A stretch of DNA of 64,000 nucleotides from positions 43,114 through 107,113 of the forward strand of contig NZ_KB890436.1 in assembly GCF_000373105.1 (NCBI RefSeq), written 5' to 3'. The translations under genes were made by a program, and so were the position numbers. The notes below the pieces were generated by a model. The model was not told the DNA's origin, did not search any database, and saw only the letters and a program-made list of their open reading frames with translations. Shown here one piece after another: positions 16,522 to 25,325 of this stretch (position 1 is its first letter; the number at the start of each line of letters is the position of its first letter). This DNA is from Neolewinella persica DSM 23188. GTDB lineage: Bacteria > Bacteroidota > Bacteroidia > Chitinophagales > Saprospiraceae.

Positions 16522-16700
16522 GTGAGTGAGTGATTTACTAAGTAGCTGCCGCAAGTACTACTCACTTTGCTGTGCTCATTCGCCTAAGGTGAGTAAGCGC
16601 AGCACTGCGAATGGGAACAGCGGTAGCTACTCAGTGACCCTCCAACTCACTTAGGTGAGTAAGTAAAGCGCAGCGAAGGGAACCTGTGGCAGCCCATTCT
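16522..16700. repeat. REP-like element, copy E
   Basis: AGTAGCTGCCGCAAGTACTACTCACT...GTGCTCATTCGCC / GAGTAAGCGCAGCACTGCGAATG...CAGCGGTAGCTACTCAGTGA, then a partial second half. It lies between convergent lipoprotein and SMUG2-like genes. Confidence 0.75.
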
Positions 16701-16712
16701 TTCCTTCCCCAT

Positions 16713-17402
16713 TCACTCCCCCAGCGCCCGAAGGCTCTTAGCAGCGTAATCGTCCAGGTACACCTCCAAACTCTTCCGTTTGTACTGCATCACGAACCTG
16801 GGATGGGAGAGGGGAATGACTTCCCCGAACCATCCCTGTTCCTCGTTGAGGGCTTTTAGGAATTTGTAGTTCTTGCCTTCCCCCAGGCAGAGTAAGAAAT
16901 CTCTGCGACTGCCGAAGGCCAGCTGTGTCTCAAAGTTTTCGATGATGCGGGGACGAATGGCCTTCTCGAGTTTTTTGTCGTCGTAATAGTTGTAGTTCTT
17001 TCCGTTCTTGGTAAAGCCCAGCGGACAGGCGGAGGTAATGTAAAAGTCCTGGTAAAAAGCTTCGGGACCACCCATGACGTTGATCCACCGGTAGATGAAA
17101 TCTGCGCTCAATTCCGGACGGGAGGTGAACGGGTGCTCAATACCGCAGACCTCCCGCAGCATCTTAGGTCCGGTAAACGGCACGCCGGTGACGCCGGCAC
17201 CGAAACGACCGGGGTTGATACCCGCCACAAAGATGCGTTCGCGGTTATCGTCAAAGTATTTTTCGTAGAAGGCCGTCATGCAGGCCTGGGTATCCTCTCC
17301 ATCGAAGGGGTAGATCAGGTCTACACCTTTGGGAAGCTTCCAATTGGGGCTAAGGGTTTGGAAGTGGTAGTTTAGGACGTTTTGGGCGAAGGTCATGCTC
17401 AT
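16713..17402 (-). CDS. SMUG2-type uracil-DNA glycosylase family protein
   Basis: A 229-residue member of the SMUG2/DUF4918 branch of the uracil-DNA glycosylase superfamily, expected to excise damaged pyrimidines in base-excision repair. The first active-site motif is GINPGRFGAGVTGVPFTGPK, and the DNA-intercalation motif region is PLSHPRFVMQYKRK. FYITSACPLGFTKNGKNYNYYD is a family segment. There are two possible starts (MSM); the first is given. The gene is a single unit; its upstream side runs into the degraded toxin tail. Confidence 0.85.
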   Translation of the reverse strand: MSMTFAQNVLNYHFQTLSPNWKLPKGVDLIYPFDGEDTQACMTAFYEKYFDDNRERIFVAGINPGRFGAGVTGVPFTGPKMLREVCGIEHPFTSRPELSADFIYRWINVMGGPEAFYQDFYITSACPLGFTKNGKNYNYYDDKKLEKAIRPRIIENFETQLAFGSRRDFLLCLGEGKNYKFLKALNEEQGWFGEVIPLSHPRFVMQYKRKSLEVYLDDYAAKSLRALGE

Positions 17403-17480
17403 CAGGGGAGATATTCTTCAAAGAAAAGGGGGGGCGATTTTTATGTGGTATATCCGAACTACGGTTATCGTTCCAATGAT

Positions 17481-17732
17481 TTAAATGATGCCATAAATTA
17501 GAGTGTAATTCTTCGCTATGATGCGACGGTACTCTCTTCCTGATTTGCTAATAAATTTGCCATCCAGGGGATATGCTGTGGGCATCTTTGCCGCTTTTTT
17601 CAGCGCATCCAAAAATACATTTTGAATAGCAATGGCTAAATCTAAAGAATGCTTTTCAAGGTAATAATCTAAAATCTCGTCAATCTGAGCTTGGGCGTCA
17701 GGGGTGTAGCTTGTTTGGTACGTTGCCGCCAT
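17481..17732 (-). pseudogene. ParE/RelE-type toxin, C-terminus lost to a stop codon
   Basis: An 83-residue ParE-like toxin (YTPDAQAQIDEILDYYLEKH, then AYPLDGKFISKSGREYRRII). The frame stops at TAA (17481-17483) right after NYTLIYGII. Reading through the stop gives I-I-G-T-I-T-V-V-R-I-Y-H-I-K in the same frame, which is the usual ParE C-terminal strand with its RxxH ending. So a single nonsense change appears to have removed the last strand and the active-site basic residues, and the toxin is probably inactive. The DNA is clearly AT-richer than its neighbours, which suggests acquired DNA. The start overlaps the antitoxin frame by 64 bases. Confidence 0.7.
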
Positions 17733-17953
17733 GCTTCAAATTTTGCTTCCATTTTTTCCTTATCTTCTTCAAGAGTAATGGCTTTTACATCACCATTGAG
17801 TATCCCTTCTATCGCACGATCCGCTTTTTCGGCCTCTCCACCTCCGTATCGTGGAGTGCCATCAAAATCATAACCAGGAAAATCACCCTTTAATTCAAAA
17901 CCAGCAATGTCTTCAGCTGTATGATGATCAAGTGGATTATTTAGGAATTCCAA
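17669..17953 (-). CDS. Putative antitoxin, overlapping the ParE-like gene
   Basis: A 94-residue acidic protein (EEDKEKMEAKFEAWRQRTKQ), starting at TTG, immediately upstream of and overlapping the ParE-like toxin. I recognise no DNA-binding fold, and the family is unknown; the antitoxin role comes from position only. The frame just upstream is closed by TGA, and a separate 40-residue ORF ends inside its first codons, so the original antitoxin may have been longer and broken by a frameshift. AT-rich like the toxin. Confidence 0.5.
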   Translation of the reverse strand: MEFLNNPLDHHTAEDIAGFELKGDFPGYDFDGTPRYGGGEAEKADRAIEGILNGDVKAITLEEDKEKMEAKFEAWRQRTKQATPLTPKLRLTRF

Positions 17954-18059
17954 CTGATTGCTCCGTCAGCTCCTGTGCTTGCAGATAAGCATCAAGAATG
18001 GCTTCGCCTTTAATAAGGCGAACTCTTTTTAAGATGCCAGCGGTTTTTTCAGCGATCAT
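17937..18059 (-). CDS. 40-residue ORF ahead of the antitoxin
   Basis: ATG at 18059, ending at TAA 17937-17939, overlapping the TTG start of the next frame by 17 bases. Sequence begins MIAEKTAGILKRVRLIKG and is helical and charged. It is either the translated N-terminus of a frameshifted antitoxin, a coupled leader peptide, or chance. Its codon use and AT content match the toxin-antitoxin pair. Confidence 0.35.
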   Translation of the reverse strand: MIAEKTAGILKRVRLIKGEAILDAYLQAQELTEQSVGIPK

Positions 18060-18116
18060 AAGCAGAAGCTTTTGTCTTGTCTAAAGATAACGCTTGCAAT
18101 ATAAATTCAGTTGCTG

Positions 18117-19418
18117 CTACTTTTTTCTAAAGAAAATTGAGATCGGCACCCCCGTAAAGTCAAAATGCTGGCGAATCTGGTTCTCCAGGTAGTGCTTGTA
18201 CGGATCCTTGATATGCTGCGGGTGGTTGCAGTAAAAGGCGAAAGCGGGGTAGGCAATGGGTAGTTGGGTAACGTACTTGATGCTGATCTCCCGGCCCCGG
18301 TAGCTGGGCGGCGCGTAGCGCTGCATCGACTTTTGCATCACGTCATTGAGCTGGCTCGTTGGGATGCGGCGGTTTCTGTTTTCGTAGACCTGCATGGTGG
18401 CGTCAACAACCTTCATGATACGTTGCTTCTCAAGCACACTCATGAAGATGACGGGGAGATCGTTGAACGGCGCAAATTTCTCCCGAACCGTCTGTTCGAA
18501 ATCGCGTGCCGTATTCGTCTCTTTATTTTCGATCAGGTCCCACTTATTGACGGCGATCACGATGCCTTTATTACGCTTCTGGGCGATGCGGAAGATGGCG
18601 AGATCCTGGCTTTCTACGCCGTCGGTAGCGTCGATCATCAGCACAACTACGTCCGATTTTTCGATGGCCTTGATGGCCCGCATTACGGAGTAAAACTCGA
18701 GATTTTCGTAGACCTTAGCTTTCTTACGGATACCGGCGGTATCGATCAGGTTGAATTCCCTGTCGAATTTATTGTAGTAGCTGTTGATGCTGTCGCGGGT
18801 GGTGCCAGCCACATCGGTAACGATGTTCCGTTCCTCGCCGAGTAGTGCATTGATGAAGCTGGACTTGCCAGCGTTCGGTTGACCTACGATGGTGATCTGC
18901 GGAATGGTCGTCACTTCCTCTTCCCGGTTTTCGACGAACTCCACCAGGGCATCCAGCAGCTCGCCGGTACCGGAGCCGGTGACCGAACTGAGGAAGTAGG
19001 TGTGCTCAAAGCCGAGGCTCCAGAACTCGTTGGCTTCCAGCAGGCGGCTGTGATTGTCGACTTTGTTGACTACCAGGAAAACGGTCTTTTTGGTCTTGCG
19101 CAGCATTCTGGCCACCTGTTCGTCGAGGTCGGTAAGTCCGGTGGCCACGTCAACCATGAAAATGATTACGTGGGCTTCGTCAATGGCAATCTCCACCTGG
19201 TCGCGGATCGCGGCCTCGAAGACGTCATCGCTGTTGCGGACAAACCCGCCGGTGTCAACCACCGCGAATTCTTTTCCGTTCCAGTTGCTGGTGCCGTACT
19301 GCCGGTCGCGCGTTACGCCACTCTGGTCATCGACAATGCTCTGCTTTTCGCCAATGAGGCGATTAAACAGGGTTGATTTTCCGACGTTCGGCCGGCCGAC
19401 GATGGCAACAATATCCAT
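18117..19418 (-). CDS. der: Ribosome biogenesis GTPase Der (EngA)
   Basis: A 433-residue double GTPase needed for maturation of the 50S subunit. The first G domain has P-loop GRPNVGKSTLFN, DTGGF and NKVD. The second has GQPNAGKSSFIN, DTAGIRKKAK and NKWD. The KH-like C-terminal domain follows (SIKYVTQLPIAYPAFAFYCNHP...YLENQIRQHFDFTGVPI). Length and order are standard. A -7 box (TATCTTTG) lies 22 bases upstream of the start. Confidence 0.96.
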   Translation of the reverse strand: MDIVAIVGRPNVGKSTLFNRLIGEKQSIVDDQSGVTRDRQYGTSNWNGKEFAVVDTGGFVRNSDDVFEAAIRDQVEIAIDEAHVIIFMVDVATGLTDLDEQVARMLRKTKKTVFLVVNKVDNHSRLLEANEFWSLGFEHTYFLSSVTGSGTGELLDALVEFVENREEEVTTIPQITIVGQPNAGKSSFINALLGEERNIVTDVAGTTRDSINSYYNKFDREFNLIDTAGIRKKAKVYENLEFYSVMRAIKAIEKSDVVVLMIDATDGVESQDLAIFRIAQKRNKGIVIAVNKWDLIENKETNTARDFEQTVREKFAPFNDLPVIFMSVLEKQRIMKVVDATMQVYENRNRRIPTSQLNDVMQKSMQRYAPPSYRGREISIKYVTQLPIAYPAFAFYCNHPQHIKDPYKHYLENQIRQHFDFTGVPISIFFRKK

Positions 19419-19440
19419 GATGGTAACTAGTTAAGGGGCG

Positions 19441-19448
19441 CAAAGATA
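19441..19448 (-). promoter_or_regulatory. Likely -7 box of der
   Basis: TATCTTTG on the minus strand, a perfect TAnnTTTG match, 22 bases before the der ATG. The rest of the 300-bp gap 19419-19718 holds an 18-mer, a weak inverted repeat (GGGAGCTAGTAACTAA / TTAGTTGCTGGTCCC) and a promoter for the next gene. Confidence 0.5.
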
Positions 19449-19517
19449 CGGCGCAAATCTAGGAACTGGGAGCTAGTAACTAATGGGTTGGTTTTTAGTT
19501 GCTGGTCCCCAGAGTAG

Positions 19518-19535
19518 GGCGCGATCGCAGGTGCA
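19518..19535 (+). repeat. Dispersed 18-mer, copy 8
   Basis: GGCGCGATCGCAGGTGCA, one mismatch to consensus; contains the octamer GCGATCGC. Intergenic between divergent der and the DUF4199 gene. Confidence 0.85.
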
Positions 19536-19636
19536 AGAACAGGTTTTAATGGCAAGGCGGAGGCGCTTGGCTACAATCGGCGCAGCCAACATATAAATGC
19601 AATTATAAACTATTTGTTTGTTTTTAATTTAAACAC

Positions 19637-19644
19637 TATCTTTA
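19637..19644 (+). promoter_or_regulatory. Possible promoter of the DUF4199 gene
   Basis: TATCTTTA (7 of 8 to TAnnTTTG) preceded 20 bases upstream by TTTG at 19613-19616, a spacing usual for Bacteroidota -33/-7 promoters. The transcript leader would be about 70 bases. Confidence 0.4.
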
Positions 19645-19718
19645 GGATCTTAGTGCATGGTAAACCTTTATTCAAACAATTGAATGCGTACGCATTCAAC
19701 CACCAATCAAACAACACC

Positions 19719-20195
19719 ATGAAAAACTTCAGCTTAGAAATCAAATGGGGCCTCATCTTCACCGGCATGATGCTGCTCTGGATGATTGGTGAGCGTTTGG
19801 CCGGCCTTCACGGAGCGCGCATTGCCCAACACGCCATATGGACGAACGCCGTGATGGTGCCCGCCCTGACCATCTACTGGCTGGCCCTTAGGGATAAAAG
19901 AGAAAACTTCTTCGGCGGTAAGATGACCTGGGCCGAGGGCTTCAAGGCTGGTGCGATCATCACCGCCGTTGTCGCTTTACTTACGCCTTTGACCCAGTGG
20001 TTGATCTCAGCCGTTATTTCACCCGATTACTTCGCGAACGCCATTGAATACGGCGTTAGTTCCGGCCAAACTACCCAGGCGGATGCTGAGGCTTTCTTTA
20101 ACATGAAGAGCTTCATTATCATGAGTTTCTTCGGCTCCATCGTGATGGGGCTGATTTCAGCGGCCATCATCGCCTTGTTCGTGCGGAAGAAGTAG
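19719..20195 (+). CDS. DUF4199 family membrane protein
   Basis: A 158-residue inner-membrane protein with about four hydrophobic helices (WGLIFTGMMLLWMIGERL, WTNAVMVPALTIYWLAL, KAGAIITAVVALLTPLTQWLI, FIIMSFFGSIVMGLISAAIIALF) and a short basic end. It matches the DUF4199 pattern found only in Bacteroidota, with RDKRENFFGGKMTWAEGFKAG joining helices 2 and 3. Its function is not known. The ATG at 19719 is chosen because upstream codons are not family-like. Confidence 0.83.
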   Translation: MKNFSLEIKWGLIFTGMMLLWMIGERLAGLHGARIAQHAIWTNAVMVPALTIYWLALRDKRENFFGGKMTWAEGFKAGAIITAVVALLTPLTQWLISAVISPDYFANAIEYGVSSGQTTQADAEAFFNMKSFIIMSFFGSIVMGLISAAIIALFVRKK

Positions 20196-20376
20196 GGGCT
20201 TCGGGGTAGCGTATTAAGATTCTGATGTTTCACCCGTTTGACATCCTACCGTCGAAGGTGTCGGCCACAGCGATTGCAAATTCTGACACGCTAAGCTCAA
20301 AGGTTTTGTTATCTTACCAACTCCATAGGGGAGCAATTTATTCATCTCCCTCCACGACAACATAACCCCTCCCACC

Positions 20377-20928
20377 TTGTCTACTTTTACTTTTCTCCTG
20401 GAAGGTCTACGTAACCTCCGAACCACTGGTACGCTGACCCGGAGCAGTACCGCCCTTTGCCTCGCAGCCCTTGACCGGATTGATTTTTCTACCGCCAGAA
20501 CCATCGTTGAACTAGGGGCCGGTGATGGGGTCATCACCGAACACATCCTTAAGCGGTTACACCCTGATGGTAAAGTGATCGCCTTCGAGGTGAGCCCTGA
20601 ACTATGTGACGACATGCGGGCCATTGGTGACCCACGCCTGGTGGTCGCGCAAGACAGTGCAGAGAATATCCGGGAATGGTTGGATAGAATAGGTGCTGAC
20701 AAGGCGGACCACATCGTCTCGGCCATCCCCTTCGCAGCCCTGCCCAAAGACCTGGGGAGAGCTATTGTCAAAGCAGCAAAAGACAATCTCCGTTCCGGTG
20801 GCTGTTACAATCAGGTACATTATAGTTTGAAGACTAAAGGGTACTACGAGGAAGCCTTCGGAAAGGTCGAGACCACCAGGGTATGGAAAAACTTGCCGCC
20901 GGCCTGGGTTTTGTACTGTAATAAGTAG
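20377..20928 (+). CDS. SAM-dependent methyltransferase (phospholipid/rRNA type)
   Basis: A 183-residue class I methyltransferase with SAM motif I VELGAGDGVITEHIL, motif II VIAFEVSPEL and motif IV HIVSAIPFAALP. The short form and the F/IPF motif suggest a PmtA-like phospholipid N-methyltransferase or a KsgA-like relative; the substrate is uncertain. No ATG lies near the N-terminus, so TTG at 20377 is taken as the start. It is a single gene. Confidence 0.75.
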   Translation: MSTFTFLLEGLRNLRTTGTLTRSSTALCLAALDRIDFSTARTIVELGAGDGVITEHILKRLHPDGKVIAFEVSPELCDDMRAIGDPRLVVAQDSAENIREWLDRIGADKADHIVSAIPFAALPKDLGRAIVKAAKDNLRSGGCYNQVHYSLKTKGYYEEAFGKVETTRVWKNLPPAWVLYCNK

Positions 20929-21102
20929 CTTTAGCATTAGCCGTCAGGCAAACTTTGGTCCGGCTTCAACTGCGCATGTTTAAAGGACGGCCGAACCGCT
21001 TGTCCGACGGAAAAGCAACAATGGAAAAGTCCGTTTTTCGAGTCCAGGGGCTTTACCAATAACTTGCTGGAGGTACTCACAAATACCCACCGCGCATAAA
21101 TT

Positions 21103-21110
21103 TACTTTTG
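21103..21110 (+). promoter_or_regulatory. Likely -7 box of the extensin-like gene
   Basis: TACTTTTG, a perfect TAnnTTTG match, 71 bases before the ATG at 21182. Confidence 0.4.
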
Positions 21111-21181
21111 GGGCAAAACATTGAATAATATTATCCCGACTATTCGGTTCAATAAAACACATAGAAAAACACAACCCACCC

Positions 21182-22012
21182 ATGGCATTTACCCGAAAAG
21201 ACAGGATCAACGGCATTGACTTACACTACGCCCGTACCCTGGCCCACCCATACGGCACCAGAGGAAAAAAAACGAAGTTCTCCTTTGAAAAAAACTTCTG
21301 TAAGTCACTTGAAAAGTGCTTCAAAGAAATGTTCAGCCATTGTCCACTCGGCAAACCCGAAGTGATCACCACCGCTGGCGTTTTTGTTAACCGGGCAGGT
21401 AGCCAGCACCGTCACGGAACGGCCTTTGATTTCGACGGTGCCTTCTGGGGTGATTATACGATGATGACGTCGAATTTTATGATCGATTTCGAATTGTACC
21501 TCGGGATGGAATCCTTCCTTCGGCGGCATTTCGGTATTGTCCTCAATTACGTTTACAATGACCAGCATAAGGACCACTGGCATATAGATAACAGCGTCGG
21601 TGTGGCCTTTTCGAAGAACTCCCGTTCCAAAATGTTGTACCTGCAAGCAACCCTGTCTTACCTCTATCAGGAAGAAGTCGTAGTGGATGGTCTCTATGGC
21701 CCCCAGACCCAGGGCGCCTTCAATCGGGTAGCCAATAAACTTGGCCTGAGAACCGGCAACCCGGCAAATAGCTGGATGGATTATCTTGAACTTACCGGCA
21801 AGATCGCCTTTCGCCTCTTCGAAACAAATAAAGCCCCGGTACGGCTGCTCAACAACGTCTACGAACTGATCGGCGACCTTCCGATGGAAAGACGCGTGGC
21901 CTTAGCTGAAGCCTTAAATTCATTTCGTTATCATCCGGTAACGGACAGCTGGCTGGCCAGCCTTGAAGATAATGAGGATCGGCTGAAGGCAGCGATTGCG
22001 GCGGTGGTTTAG
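21182..22012 (+). CDS. Extensin-like/M15-type peptidoglycan enzyme
   Basis: A 276-residue protein whose residues about 55-140 carry the metal site of the extensin-like C-terminal / peptidase M15 group: H78 and D83 in SQHRHGTAFDFDG, and H132 and H134 in KDHWHIDN. These suggest a zinc D,D-peptidase acting on peptidoglycan or a related polymer. Residues about 150-190 (LQATLSYLYQEEVVVDGLYG) resemble a peptidoglycan-binding repeat. There is no signal peptide, which is odd for a cell-wall enzyme, so it may act in the cytoplasm or be released by lysis. Confidence 0.7.
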   Translation: MAFTRKDRINGIDLHYARTLAHPYGTRGKKTKFSFEKNFCKSLEKCFKEMFSHCPLGKPEVITTAGVFVNRAGSQHRHGTAFDFDGAFWGDYTMMTSNFMIDFELYLGMESFLRRHFGIVLNYVYNDQHKDHWHIDNSVGVAFSKNSRSKMLYLQATLSYLYQEEVVVDGLYGPQTQGAFNRVANKLGLRTGNPANSWMDYLELTGKIAFRLFETNKAPVRLLNNVYELIGDLPMERRVALAEALNSFRYHPVTDSWLASLEDNEDRLKAAIAAVV

Positions 22013-22266
22013 CGCTAAGTATTCAGGACTCAGGTTATTTCAATATTAGCTCTGTTCTTTGACCGGAGGGAAAGGCTGCGTATTACCGGGCCTCAATCGT
22101 AGGTGAAGGCACTTATGCTGTGGTGCACCGCTGACTACTGATCTCTGAAGCCTATGTTCCGAAAACTGCACACTGATAGCTAAAACCTGAATGCTGACCC
22201 CTGATTCCTGAATACAAACTCCTGAATACTAACTCCTATCTTTCGGGCTAAAGCCAAGCTTCCCGT

Positions 22267-25155
22267 ATGTCCGTCACCCCCCTGCTTCTCAAAACCTGCT
22301 ACTGCACCCGCGGCCTCGCCCTGATTATTCTGCTCTTCTTGCTGCTCTCTCCCGGGCTTAACGCACAGATAGGTCTGCATCCCCCCTCCGTCGATTATCA
22401 GCAGTTAGTCACGCCCAACGTCCGAATCATATTCCCTAAAGGCTATGAAAGCCGGGCCAACCGGGTTGCTTCAATGGTCGACGAGCTACGCGCGGACCAC
22501 ACCCGCAGCATCGGAGAAAAGCATTTCATGTTTGACCTTGTCCTGCAGACACCAAATACGGAGGTAAACGGCTATGTTGGTCTTGGCCCCTTCGTCTCCG
22601 AGTTCTATGTGACCCCTCCCCAGCAAATGAACCTGTTGAGTGGAAACGATTGGGTGGACCTGCTGACGATTCACGAATTCCGGCACGTACAGCAAAACAG
22701 CAATGAACGGCGGGGGATCACCAAGCTGGCCTCTTACCTACAGGGACAATACGGCTGGGCGGTCATGTCAGGTATTTCCACACCCAACTGGTTCAGTGAG
22801 GGCGATGCGGTGATCTACGAAACGGCGCTGACGCGCCTGGGCCGTGGTCGCACGCCAGCCTTCAGCAATACCCTGCGCAGCCTGTTGAACGAAGGCATCA
22901 ATTACCCCTACGCCAAAGCCCGCAACGGCAGTTTCCGCAGCCTCGTGCCCGATCACTATCGCTACGGCTATGGTATGCTTACCTACGCACGGGAACGTTT
23001 CGGCAACGACGTCTGGCGCTCGGTGCTGCACGACGGGGCCAGCTACAAAGGCCTGATCTACCCCTTCAGCCGGGCGTTGAAAAAGAAGACCGGTTACTCG
23101 ACCAAAGAATTATATGAGGCAACGATGGCGGACCTCGCCGCCCTGCAAGACAGTGCCCTCGCCGCCCGACCTGCCCTGGTTGAAGGCACCCCTTTTGGCT
23201 ACGCCGATACAAGGATCACCAACTACCGCTTTCCCTTCCCCGGCGGCGACGGCAGGCCATTAGCCCTTCGTTCGGGCTACGACGTAACCCCGGCCCTGGT
23301 GTCCGTTTCACCCTCCGGAGCAAGAGACCGGGTACTCACCGCCGTTGGAATCCAGCGGGAGCCCTACCTTTTTGTCCGCGACGACCTGGCCGTCTGGATG
23401 GAAAACCGACAGCATTCCCGCTATACCAACCTGCGTTATTCCGACATCATCCTTTATGAACTGAGGAATGGCCGTAAGCGGCAGTTGACGGATAAGGGGA
23501 AATATTTTTCTCCCGCACTCAGTTTTGACCGCCGCCAGATTGTTGCCGTTGAGCAGGATCCTCTGGCCGGCTCACCTGCGATTGTTTTGTTGGAATCCAG
23601 TACCGGCAGCGTACTGAGCCGTTACCCCCAGAGTACCCAGGCCATCTCCTTTCCACGGTTCTCGCCAGACGGGAAAACGGTCTATTTCTACGATCGGAGC
23701 TACGGAGGTATTGCGATTAATGCTTTAGAGCTCGCCTCAAAAAAGATTACCACCATCCGGGAGCGTGCGGCCGAATCACTGGATTATTTACAAGTTACGG
23801 CTGAGGGGAAATTGGTTTTTACCAGTGGACGTGATGGCATCAACAACGTCTACCAGTTGGATCCGGAAACGGGCGTTACCCGCCAGCTGACCAACGTTGG
23901 TATTGGTGCGCAGCTGCCGTACTTGTCGGACTCCGGAGACTTATTCTACACGGAAGCCACCCCGCTGGGGCAGCGCCTGCGGCGGATGAGTTTGCCAGCT
24001 GAAAAGATGGACGCAGGTCTTTTCGCAGGTCTGCCGGGCGGTATGCTGCCGGCCGGGCCGTCCATTTTTGAACGACCGGCGGCCTTTGCCGCCGAAGCCT
24101 ACGATTTGCCGGGTAAGGTGAAGACCAGGTCGTATCCAACGGTCAATTTTAATGACAAATTAGGCGGGATTCATCTGCACAGCTGGTCGTTTAACGGCAG
24201 TTACCTGGCCCCTGGCGTAACGGTGCAGGCACGCAATGCGCTCAATACCGTCCAGATCGAAGCAAATACGGAGTATAACATTAATGAAGAACGAACTACC
24301 AGCGGCGTGAGCATCGATTATGGTGGGTTTTACCCGGTTTTGGGGCTTAATCTCAATACCCGTGGCAGGTCCTATGCCGCTTTGCAGCCGCGTACGGACA
24401 CCGTTTTGTTTAACATTTTTCGGTTTAACCAGCTTCGTGCGAGCATCGGAGGCTCCATTCCCTGGCAATGGGTCAATGGAGATTACCAATCGGAATTGGT
24501 GCCGGGAATTTCCTACACCTGGAATAAACTTACCAATAAAGAGGAAGACCTGCTGCCGGATACTTTTGGTGAGGTGGGCTTCCGGCTTCGGGGGGCTGTC
24601 TTGCGCCGCCTGGCTTTCCGGCAGGTGCAGTCTCGTTTAGGGTTGTCCTTTTCGCTGGCCTACGATCAGGGGTTGGGAGAAGACATCGGTAACCGGTTTT
24701 TATGGCGAAGCTCTTTCTATTTACCGGGCCTGTTGTCCACGCACGGCCTGCGGTTGGATGCTGATTTCCAGGCGGAGAACACGGGCAATAATTACCAGTA
24801 TCCCGATCAGTTCTTCTATGCCCGGGGCTATGGTGCGGTGCTCAGCGACCAGATCACCCGACTGGGGGTGAACTACCAGCTACCGGTGGCTTATCCTGAT
24901 TTCGGCATTGCGGGAATCACTTATTTCAAGCGCGTCCGGCTGAATGCCTTTTATGACTATAGCCGCCGGACGGTGGATCAGTTTAACTTCACACAGTCGT
25001 TGAGTTCTGTCGGCGGACAGGTCTTCTTCGATAACCGATGGCTGAATGCGCAGGACATCACCATCGGGGTGGAAGCAGCCTATTTGCTGGATGCCGGGAA
25101 GGTGGGCATTGAGCAAGAAGTGGAATTTCGGGTGTTGGTTTCGGGCGGGTTTTAG
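22267..25155 (+). CDS. Gluzincin-like peptidase + propeller + outer-membrane barrel
   Basis: A 962-residue exported protein with three parts. After a signal peptide (to about 34) comes a metallopeptidase-like domain with H136-E-F-R-H140 and E178 in NWFSEGDA, the arrangement of a gluzincin (peptidase MA type). Residues about 280-600 contain TolB/PD40-like propeller repeats (PRFSPDGKTVYFYD, LVFTSGRDGINNVYQLDPETG). Residues about 640-962 alternate like beta strands (GVSIDYGGFYPVLGLNLNTRG, RVRLNAFYDYSR) and end in an aromatic, as in an outer-membrane barrel. A decayed 18-mer (22303-22320) encodes residues 13-18 of the signal peptide. Role unknown; the fold assignment is by motif. Confidence 0.7.
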   Translation: MSVTPLLLKTCYCTRGLALIILLFLLLSPGLNAQIGLHPPSVDYQQLVTPNVRIIFPKGYESRANRVASMVDELRADHTRSIGEKHFMFDLVLQTPNTEVNGYVGLGPFVSEFYVTPPQQMNLLSGNDWVDLLTIHEFRHVQQNSNERRGITKLASYLQGQYGWAVMSGISTPNWFSEGDAVIYETALTRLGRGRTPAFSNTLRSLLNEGINYPYAKARNGSFRSLVPDHYRYGYGMLTYARERFGNDVWRSVLHDGASYKGLIYPFSRALKKKTGYSTKELYEATMADLAALQDSALAARPALVEGTPFGYADTRITNYRFPFPGGDGRPLALRSGYDVTPALVSVSPSGARDRVLTAVGIQREPYLFVRDDLAVWMENRQHSRYTNLRYSDIILYELRNGRKRQLTDKGKYFSPALSFDRRQIVAVEQDPLAGSPAIVLLESSTGSVLSRYPQSTQAISFPRFSPDGKTVYFYDRSYGGIAINALELASKKITTIRERAAESLDYLQVTAEGKLVFTSGRDGINNVYQLDPETGVTRQLTNVGIGAQLPYLSDSGDLFYTEATPLGQRLRRMSLPAEKMDAGLFAGLPGGMLPAGPSIFERPAAFAAEAYDLPGKVKTRSYPTVNFNDKLGGIHLHSWSFNGSYLAPGVTVQARNALNTVQIEANTEYNINEERTTSGVSIDYGGFYPVLGLNLNTRGRSYAALQPRTDTVLFNIFRFNQLRASIGGSIPWQWVNGDYQSELVPGISYTWNKLTNKEEDLLPDTFGEVGFRLRGAVLRRLAFRQVQSRLGLSFSLAYDQGLGEDIGNRFLWRSSFYLPGLLSTHGLRLDADFQAENTGNNYQYPDQFFYARGYGAVLSDQITRLGVNYQLPVAYPDFGIAGITYFKRVRLNAFYDYSRRTVDQFNFTQSLSSVGGQVFFDNRWLNAQDITIGVEAAYLLDAGKVGIEQEVEFRVLVSGGF
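22303..22320 (-). repeat. Dispersed 18-mer, decayed copy
   Basis: TGCACCCGCGGCCTCGCC, two mismatches to TGCACCTGCGNCCGCGCC, inside the signal-peptide codons of the peptidase/barrel gene. Confidence 0.45.
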
Positions 25156-25173
25156 GGCGGGGACGCGGGTGCC
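25156..25173 (+). repeat. Dispersed 18-mer, copy 9 (diverged)
   Basis: GGCGGGGACGCGGGTGCC, three mismatches, starting at the base after the stop codon of the upstream gene. Confidence 0.65.
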
Positions 25174-25325
25174 GGGGAAGGGGTTAAGGGAGCAAAGGGG
25201 AAGGGGGCGGTCGCTGCACTGCTGCCCGGTCCGCTCATCGGATGCATCTTCCAGCCTGGCGTAGCCGGATGGAAGTTCATCCGATGTGTCTGATCGAATT
25301 ACCAACTTAATCTCGTGAAGTAACT

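Noticed and set aside
22013-22266. CTGAATACTGA-type words upstream of the peptidase/barrel gene
   Set aside because: Words recur at 41052-41159, but here they form no clear hairpin or direct repeat, so they are mentioned only with that repeat.
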